Made by a program: the position numbers and the translations under genes | The notes under the pieces: model-generated | What the model was told of the DNA's origin: nothing | What the model saw: only the letters and a program-made list of their open reading frames with translations | Databases searched by the model: none | In this document: positions 14,806 through 19,409 of the stretch, piece by piece | Layout: the number at the start of each line of letters is the position of its first letter | How positions within the stretch are numbered: position 1 is the stretch's first letter | DNA from: JBMNQS01 sp050944255 | GTDB lineage: Bacteria > Bacillota > Clostridia > Christensenellales > Maliibacteriaceae | Length of the DNA stretch: 19,409 nucleotides | Direction of reading: 5' to 3' | Assembly (NCBI GenBank): GCA_050944255.1 | Contig: JBMNQS010000041.1 | Span: forward strand, 1-19,409

Positions 14806-14976
14806 GTAATTTCCAAATTGTTCCTTTTATTTCAACAGCTTCATTCATCATAAAAACTTATGCATTTAATAATTGATGATTCATTCGCATGTGGATCATC
14901 AAGAAAATGTTGCCGGATGCTGCGGTTTTATTGAGTCGGCAGTTATTAAACGCATAATAATATAAGGAGAGCGCAT
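14806..14976 (+). other. Long structured leader of the surface-protein mRNA
   Basis: About 170 bases lie between the predicted transcription start and ATG 14977. They contain a clear stem TTGATGAT / ATCATCAA (14873-14880 with 14895-14902, 14-base loop) and a second possible stem TGCCG / CGGCA (~14911-14937). I could not match a known riboswitch class. No terminator with a T run is seen in the leader, so control at translation or RNA stability would be more likely. Confidence 0.45.
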
Positions 14977-15264
14977 ATGAGAAAAAACTTCACGAAGGTA
15001 CTCACGGTTTCTTTGGTTCTTTGCAGTCTTTTTTTATGTTCCCTCGTTCTGAACACGGACACCCAGGCTTCCGGGGCCGCGCAGAGGGACATCGAAGTCA
15101 CTGTTGCGGCCGATGCCATCAGCAACAATCTTGATTTGAGTGATTTCTCGGACAAGCTGAAAGCAAAACTGCATACGGTTTATGGCATATCCATGGATAA
15201 GATACACGTCAACACGGTGGAAAGTGAAGAGGTATCCCGCGGATTTCACCTGGTATGCGTTTGA
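14977..15264 (+). CDS. N-terminal (signal peptide) part of frameshifted surface protein
   Basis: A 95-residue frame starting at ATG 14977 with AAGGAG 7 bases upstream. Residues 1-32 form a typical signal peptide (MRKNFTKVLTVSLVLCSLF, cleavage likely after TQA). The following region, AAQRDIEVTVAADAISNNLD, continues as a folded segment until the frame closes at TGA 15262-15264. Deleting one C from CCC at 15236-15238 joins it smoothly to the next frame, giving ...EEVSADFTWYAFDHTNN. So this is almost certainly the 5' part of the gene continuing to 18496. As written, translation would give only a short secreted fragment. Causes to consider: real mutation, phase variation, programmed frameshift or assembly error. 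Confidence 0.85.
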   Translation: MRKNFTKVLTVSLVLCSLFLCSLVLNTDTQASGAAQRDIEVTVAADAISNNLDLSDFSDKLKAKLHTVYGISMDKIHVNTVESEEVSRGFHLVCV

Positions 15265-18200
15265 TCATACAAACAATGCGTCCCTTGCAGTAAGCGATCC
15301 GCAAAATGTCATTACATATTATAACGACCCCTATCCGGGGCTGATCCGCGACAGGCACATTGTCCTGTCCGGAGATACGATCAGCTTTTTCGGATACGGC
15401 GTACCCGCTTTCAAGGACTTTCTGTTTGCCCCCAACAACAACGCCAACAACAAGATATTTACCTTTCTTCTCGACGAGATGGTGGTGGACTATCACACCG
15501 CCGAGGGGGTCGGCTTCCTGTTCAACGCCAGTTATACCTATACCGGAGATACCAACAGAAGGCTGTCGGGCTATGTGATTCTCATTGGCCAAAACAACGT
15601 ATTTTTATACAGGCTGGACAATGTGGACCTGATCGCGTTTAAAAATGAAACCAGCACATCTTTATCCGGCGTGGCTTCCTCGGTGGGATCTTCCGGAAGC
15701 GGATGGGGCGGCACGGTACACTGCCTTGCGTCCAAAGCCAAGCCCTCCTTTTCTTCCGGAACGTACCGGTATCTGAAACTGGTGGCGTCGCCCACATCGG
15801 TTTCGCTTTTCCAGTTTACCGACGATACTTACGGAACGGTCAAGGACAAGATATTCGACAACGTCCAGTTGACTGCCACATACAATACATTCGGCTTCGG
15901 CCCCATAGCCGCCTATCTGCCCCACAACTGCAGTTCTCTGACCAATGTTGCCTTCAGTAATTTGATCATGGCGGAGGATACCTCCGTAAGCTTTACCGAA
16001 AAAGTGCGGAGCACCTCCTGGAAATATCCCGATTCGCTGAAAATTTTGGTCAACGTCGATAACGACGGCGTTCCCGACTTTGAAAATACGAATGATCTGA
16101 GCACGCTTTTGTATTACATGATGACCAACACAGCGCATTACGTGGGCTGGGGCCTGAACAATACCATCAACCTGGGCGGATACGCCACCGTTGAAGAACA
16201 GGCCAGCGGCTTTATCGGCAGAAACTACGGTAGAGGCACCTTCATTAACCGGAGCCATCCCGGCACAGGCACTCTGGATGAGGGTGTGGACGTACTGGCG
16301 GCGTATATAGCGCAGCAGCTTACAGAGTATCCGCAGATAGAGAAGCCCGCCTTAAACACCAGCTTTTCCGGAAATACCGTTACGTGCTCCACGCCGGATG
16401 TGGAAACCTCCCTTGGGAACCCCATTTCCGCATATGAATGGAGAGTTATGGACGTTGCCACAGGCTCGTGGATAACCCTGCCCGATACGGAGAATTCCAC
16501 TTCTCAGACGTTTCCCCAGGGCGTATACAAATACATTACCCTGAGGGTGCGGGACAGCGTCACGGGCCAGTGGAGCGAATACACCGAATCATTTATCGCC
16601 ACCGATCCCGATGCGATCCCTGTTTCCAGGTTTACGCTGGATCAGGTTGAACTGATGCCCGATACGGCGATCCCCGATTTGCGGACAGGCACCGCTGTAA
16701 CGGCGCTTGATCAGTCCTATCATCCTTCGGGCAGCGCGCTGACCGATTGGGAATGGAGGGTTTACAATGCGATGCTGGTCGAGCAGGCCGATATGGCAAA
16801 GACCTATACGTCCGCCGATATACCCCCGGCGCCGACCTTTGACTTTGACGGCAAACCCGCGGGTACCTATACCATAAAGCTGAAAGTGAAAAAAGGCACC
16901 AGCGAGTCTGCCGAATACATGCAGCAGGTCACGGTCTACAGGGAAAGCAGCGCCATCACCATTACGCCCATCGATGGCCCCCAGGACGGCGTAGGCCTTT
17001 ATTCGGGGAGCGTGAATGTCCAGTTCAATATCAGCTCAGCCTCCGAATCCATTACCGCCTACAGGATCATCAGGGTTCCCGTGACGGGCCATCCCAACAT
17101 CATAAACGACTGGACAAAGGTAAGCGCGCAGAGCGTGAACGGCTCGGGCAGCCTATCGGGCGGCTCCTATGATGTCTACGTACAGGCTAAAGACTCCGCC
17201 GGCAACAGCGCCACGCAATGGCTGGCCAGGTATCTTCTTGACAGCGACAATGACGGCATCAGCGATCTGGATGAAGCCCTCCTGGGAACCAACCCCAATG
17301 ACCCGGATACCGACGGCGATGGTTTGATCGACGGCGAGGAGTTGGCCCTTGGCACCGACCCGCTTGACCCGGATACCGACGGCGACGGTCTGACTGACGG
17401 CGAGGAGGTAGCCCTTGGCACCGATCCACTTGACCCGGACACTGACGGCGACGGCCTGACTGACGGCGAGGAGGCAGCCCTTGGCACCGATCCGCTTGAC
17501 CCGGACACTGACGGCGACGGTCTGACTGACGGCGAGGAGGTGGCCCTTGGCACCGATCCGCTTGACCCGGACACTGACGGCGATGGTCTGAGCGACGGCG
17601 AGGAGGTGGCCCTTGGCACCGATCCGCTTGACCCGGACACTGACGGCGACGGTCTGAGCGACGGCGAGGAGGTGGCCCTTGGCACCGATCCACTTGACCC
17701 GGACAGCGACGGCGACGGCCTGACTGACGGCGAGGAGGCAGCCCTTGGCACCGACCCGCTTAACCCGGATACCGATGGCGACGGCATTCCCGACGGCAGG
17801 GATCAATATCCGCTGGACCCGGAAAAATCTTATGATATCGACGATATCGATCCTGACGATGGCCAGACGCACCCTGTTGACGATCCTTCCGACATATCCC
17901 GCGATGACTTGGCCGACTATGAGAGGAACGATAATCTGCTGATCGATTTTCCCGATGCGTCTTTGCAGATTCCGCTTGAAATCATTGATATGCTCATTGG
18001 CGCGGATGCGGATGCCACGATAGAGATCATAGTCGAGGAAACCGGACAGATTACCCGCAGCTATTTAAACGGCATTCTGCGGGATAAAAAGGGCATGAAC
18101 GTCATCGGGGCTGTCGATGTGTCCATGATCAAAAAATATTCCGACGGCACCAGGGAATATATTCAGCGCATCGACGCGCCGGTGAAAATCACGCTTAAAC

Positions 18201-18496
18201 TGACGGATGTGCAGATACAGGAGATGGACGGCGGCCGGCAAAGGCATGATGTTTTCCATTATAATCAGCAGACAGGCGCTTTTAAAGGCATGAACGCAGT
18301 GTACGACAAAGGGACGAAGTCCATGATTTTCTATACGGATCATTTCGGCCCCTACGTGCTGGGCGTCCGGCCCCCTAATCCGGGGACCTCCGACGCCATT
18401 CCCATGGCTCCCTTTATCGGGCTGTTTGCCTCGTCCGCGCTCATGATAGCTTGCGGCGCTTTCAAAACGAAAGCAAGGCGCAAAAACAGACCGTAG
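15182..18496 (+). CDS. Large surface protein with thrombospondin type-3-like calcium repeats (body of frameshifted gene)
   Basis: The frame codes 1104 residues; its ATG at 15182 has no ribosome site, so it is the continuation of the frame begun at 14977 (joint product ~1172 residues). Real coding begins near 15236. Residues ~55-270 look like a beta-jelly-roll lectin-type domain (TAEGVGFLFNASYTYTGD, LSGYVILIGQNNVFLYRLDN). Residues ~400-640 hold Ig/PKD-like modules (ISAYEWRVMDVATG, LTDWEWRVYNAM). Residues ~685-880 are tandem DxDxDGxxD calcium-binding repeats. A further folded domain follows (~910-1062). The tail is NPGTSDAIPM, a hydrophobic segment (APFIGLFASSALMIACGAF) and KTKARRKNRP, the layout of a sortase signal with non-canonical NPGTS. 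Probably a wall-attached adhesin or glycan binder. Only the frameshift argues against function. Confidence 0.85.
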   Translation: MAYPWIRYTSTRWKVKRYPADFTWYAFDHTNNASLAVSDPQNVITYYNDPYPGLIRDRHIVLSGDTISFFGYGVPAFKDFLFAPNNNANNKIFTFLLDEMVVDYHTAEGVGFLFNASYTYTGDTNRRLSGYVILIGQNNVFLYRLDNVDLIAFKNETSTSLSGVASSVGSSGSGWGGTVHCLASKAKPSFSSGTYRYLKLVASPTSVSLFQFTDDTYGTVKDKIFDNVQLTATYNTFGFGPIAAYLPHNCSSLTNVAFSNLIMAEDTSVSFTEKVRSTSWKYPDSLKILVNVDNDGVPDFENTNDLSTLLYYMMTNTAHYVGWGLNNTINLGGYATVEEQASGFIGRNYGRGTFINRSHPGTGTLDEGVDVLAAYIAQQLTEYPQIEKPALNTSFSGNTVTCSTPDVETSLGNPISAYEWRVMDVATGSWITLPDTENSTSQTFPQGVYKYITLRVRDSVTGQWSEYTESFIATDPDAIPVSRFTLDQVELMPDTAIPDLRTGTAVTALDQSYHPSGSALTDWEWRVYNAMLVEQADMAKTYTSADIPPAPTFDFDGKPAGTYTIKLKVKKGTSESAEYMQQVTVYRESSAITITPIDGPQDGVGLYSGSVNVQFNISSASESITAYRIIRVPVTGHPNIINDWTKVSAQSVNGSGSLSGGSYDVYVQAKDSAGNSATQWLARYLLDSDNDGISDLDEALLGTNPNDPDTDGDGLIDGEELALGTDPLDPDTDGDGLTDGEEVALGTDPLDPDTDGDGLTDGEEAALGTDPLDPDTDGDGLTDGEEVALGTDPLDPDTDGDGLSDGEEVALGTDPLDPDTDGDGLSDGEEVALGTDPLDPDSDGDGLTDGEEAALGTDPLNPDTDGDGIPDGRDQYPLDPEKSYDIDDIDPDDGQTHPVDDPSDISRDDLADYERNDNLLIDFPDASLQIPLEIIDMLIGADADATIEIIVEETGQITRSYLNGILRDKKGMNVIGAVDVSMIKKYSDGTREYIQRIDAPVKITLKLTDVQIQEMDGGRQRHDVFHYNQQTGAFKGMNAVYDKGTKSMIFYTDHFGPYVLGVRPPNPGTSDAIPMAPFIGLFASSALMIACGAFKTKARRKNRP
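17240..17822 (+). repeat. 66-base tandem repeats encoding TSP3-like calcium-binding units
   Basis: Near-identical 66-base units begin at 17300, 17366, 17432, 17498, 17564, 17630 and 17696. A divergent 60-base first unit starts at 17240 and a partial last unit at 17762. Each codes 22 residues with core DTDGDGLTDGEE and the linker ALGTDPL. The Asp pattern matches thrombospondin type-3 repeats. DNA-level identity between units is high, making copy-number change by slippage or recombination likely. The minus-strand open frames here are by-products of the repeat. Confidence 0.93.
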
Positions 18497-18511
18497 CGCT
18501 GCCACGCTAAA

Positions 18512-18867
18512 GAGACTGTCAAAAAAGTGCTTTGGCGGTTATTAGGGGGCCGAAGCCCCCTAATTTTAATTTCGTAGCAAGGCTGCGAGCCGAATCCTCG
18601 CGTTTCGGCTGAATCCGCAGATTCGTTTCGAGCGTAACCGTGGCGCAGCCGCGGCCCTTAACGCGAAGATAGGCAACCGCCTCAAGGCGGCTCTTAGCCG
18701 TAGATCGACAGACCCAAGGGGGCCGACCCTGCGCGGCCGCAGCACAGGCCTGCCCTTTAGGGTGCACTGTTCAAGGTTTTCCGGCCGCTGCAAAAACCGA
18801 TGAGAGGTTTTTGCAACAGGAAAATCCCTGGCATGCCCGTCAAAAAACAAAGTTTTTTGACGGCCTC
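18512..18867. repeat. Hairpin-dense non-coding element with imperfect terminal inverted repeats (MITE-like candidate)
   Basis: Left end GAGACTGTCAAAAAA (18512-18526) and right end TTTTTTGACGGCCTC (18853-18867) are inverted repeats matching at 13 of 15 positions. Inside are several strong hairpins: ATTAGGGGGC/GCCCCCTAAT (18541-18564), CCGCC/GGCGG near 18680, a nested pair GGTTTTCC/GGAAAATCC around TGCAAAAACC/GGTTTTTGCA (18775-18827), and CCGTCAAAAAAC/GTTTTTTGACGG (18837-18863). No credible protein is encoded; the minus-strand frames lack ribosome sites. No target duplication is obvious. It may be a miniature mobile element, a dispersed repeat, or a structured RNA. Confidence 0.5.
18541..18572 (+). 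terminator. Rho-independent terminator after surface-protein gene
   Basis: 10-bp stem ATTAGGGGGC / GCCCCCTAAT with a CGAA tetraloop, followed by TTTAATTT. It lies inside the hairpin-rich element that starts at 18512. Confidence 0.7.
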
Positions 18868-18897
18868 AGCCTCCCCGTATGCCGGGAGGCTTTTATT
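18868..18897 (+). terminator. Rho-independent terminator at the edge of the hairpin-rich element
   Basis: AGCCTCCC / GGGAGGCT stem with an 8-base loop, followed by TTTATTATT. No plus-strand gene ends just before it, so it may end a transcript running through, or produced by, the element. Confidence 0.65.
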
Positions 18898-19156
18898 ATT
18901 ATCTACATTTACAGACCGCTCTTGCCCTTACCTAAACGGTGCGCGGGCAAAAATAAAAACGGCCTGTCTATTGAAACCGGAGAAGCCGTTTGATATTTCT
19001 GTGGAATGGGCTCCGCCGAGTTTAAACATGTGTTTTGCCTATGATGAAAGGGCATATCCAGGCAAATAAAAACAGGGCCGTACTGCCCCCGTACACTGAA
19101 ACGCTCCCATTACGGCCGCAAGGCGGTGGCCCTGGGCGATGGCGAAAGCGCGTATA
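18898..19156. other. Intergenic stretch without a supported gene
   Basis: No frame with a ribosome site and recognisable product. It contains an AAACGGC...GCCGTTT inverted repeat around 18957-18993. At ~19063-19096 a GGGC/GCCC hairpin read on the minus strand is followed by TTTTTATTT; this may terminate the DeoR-type gene. Confidence 0.4.
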
Positions 19157-19409
19157 CTACACAGGCGCAACGATTACCTCAATGCCGGTGCGCTCGATCT
19201 CTTTGAGGATGGAGGCGTCTGTAAGCTCGGACGTTATCAGGATATCGACATCGCTGAGCTGGGCGAAGGAAAGGATGTGCGGAGAGTGAAACTTGGTGTG
19301 GTCGGCCAGCACGATCACCCGTTCGGCCGAGGCAATCATCTGCGCCTTTGTCTCCACCTCAAACAGATCGTAAACGGAAAAGCCTGTTCTGACCGATACG
19401 CCCGTACAG
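19157..19409 (-). CDS. DeoR-family transcriptional regulator, C-terminal part (continues beyond window)
   Basis: The minus-strand frame enters from the right edge and ends at 19157, giving 84 residues. The sequence VSVRTGFSVYDLFEVETK, then MIASAERVIVLADHTKF and VDILITSELTDASILKEIE, matches the end of the DeoR sugar-phosphate sensing domain (typical E-x-x-x-K and VLADxSKF features). Such repressors bind DNA with an N-terminal helix-turn-helix, outside this window, and release it on binding a phosphorylated sugar; they usually regulate a neighbouring sugar operon. The apparent start at 19357 (GTG) is internal, since homology continues unbroken to the window edge. Target and ligand cannot be judged here. 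Confidence 0.9.
   Translation of the reverse strand, partial: CTGVSVRTGFSVYDLFEVETKAQMIASAERVIVLADHTKFHSPHILSFAQLSDVDILITSELTDASILKEIERTGIEVIVAPV

Noticed and set aside
17300..17762. CRISPR-like array of 66-base repeats
   Set aside because: Units are contiguous, without unique spacers, and are coding.
17153..17872. Long repetitive minus-strand frames opposite the calcium repeats
   Set aside because: They mirror the 66-base repeat on the opposite strand; the plus strand gives a clear calcium-binding pattern.
18519..18850. Minus-strand frames within the hairpin-rich element, and the plus-strand frame at 18800-19069
   Set aside because: They run through strong hairpins and terminators, lack ribosome sites and show low-complexity Arg/Ala content.

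Overview
The window most likely comes from a low-to-mid GC Firmicute of the class Clostridia. The support is strong AGGAGG-type ribosome binding sites, TTG/GTG starts, sigma-A promoters of the TTGACA-17-TATAAT type, a DUF896/YnzC protein, RsiV-type DUF3298 proteins, a YjcF-like acetyltransferase and a CNNM-CBS-CorC membrane protein. Species cannot be named from the sequence. Base composition is uneven: roughly 160-5000 is AT-rich, while most of 5100-18500 is GC-richer, so the first part may have a separate origin.

Layout. (1) 1-2085: two 5S rRNA genes, each with its own terminator, flank a 1.8-kb AT-rich insert holding a broken secreted matrixin-type metalloprotease (ATT in place of a normal start codon, plus an in-frame TAA) and a lipoprotein. 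(2) 2181-5030: a single-gene unit for an 861-residue protein with a GT2 glycosyltransferase domain followed by two LicD-like domains. (3) 5109-6108: a DUF4163/DUF3298 protein with an unexplained C-terminal extension. (4) 6108-7773, minus strand: two tandem paralogous membrane-anchored proteins, each with its own good promoter. (5) 7894-10971: a subtilisin-family lipoprotein and a membrane-anchored DUF3298 protein. (6) 10970-14574: housekeeping-like genes: DUF896, GNAT acetyltransferase, CNNM/CBS/CorC protein and an amidohydrolase-superfamily enzyme. (7) 14771-18572: a large calcium-binding-repeat surface protein behind a strong promoter and a long leader; its reading frame is broken by one extra base just after the signal-peptide region. 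(8) 18512-18867: a hairpin-dense non-coding element with imperfect terminal inverted repeats, followed by a terminator. (9) 19157-19409, minus strand: the C-terminal end of a DeoR-family repressor.

Taken together, much of the window serves the cell envelope: surface glycan modification (GT2-LicD), secreted or anchored proteases, lipoproteins, DUF3298 proteins and a large adhesin-like protein. No complete new defence or mobile system is evident. The most unusual items are the GT2-LicD-LicD fusion, the cargo between two 5S genes, the frameshifted repeat adhesin with a non-canonical NPGTS sorting-like tail, and the hairpin-rich element at 18.5-18.9 kb.
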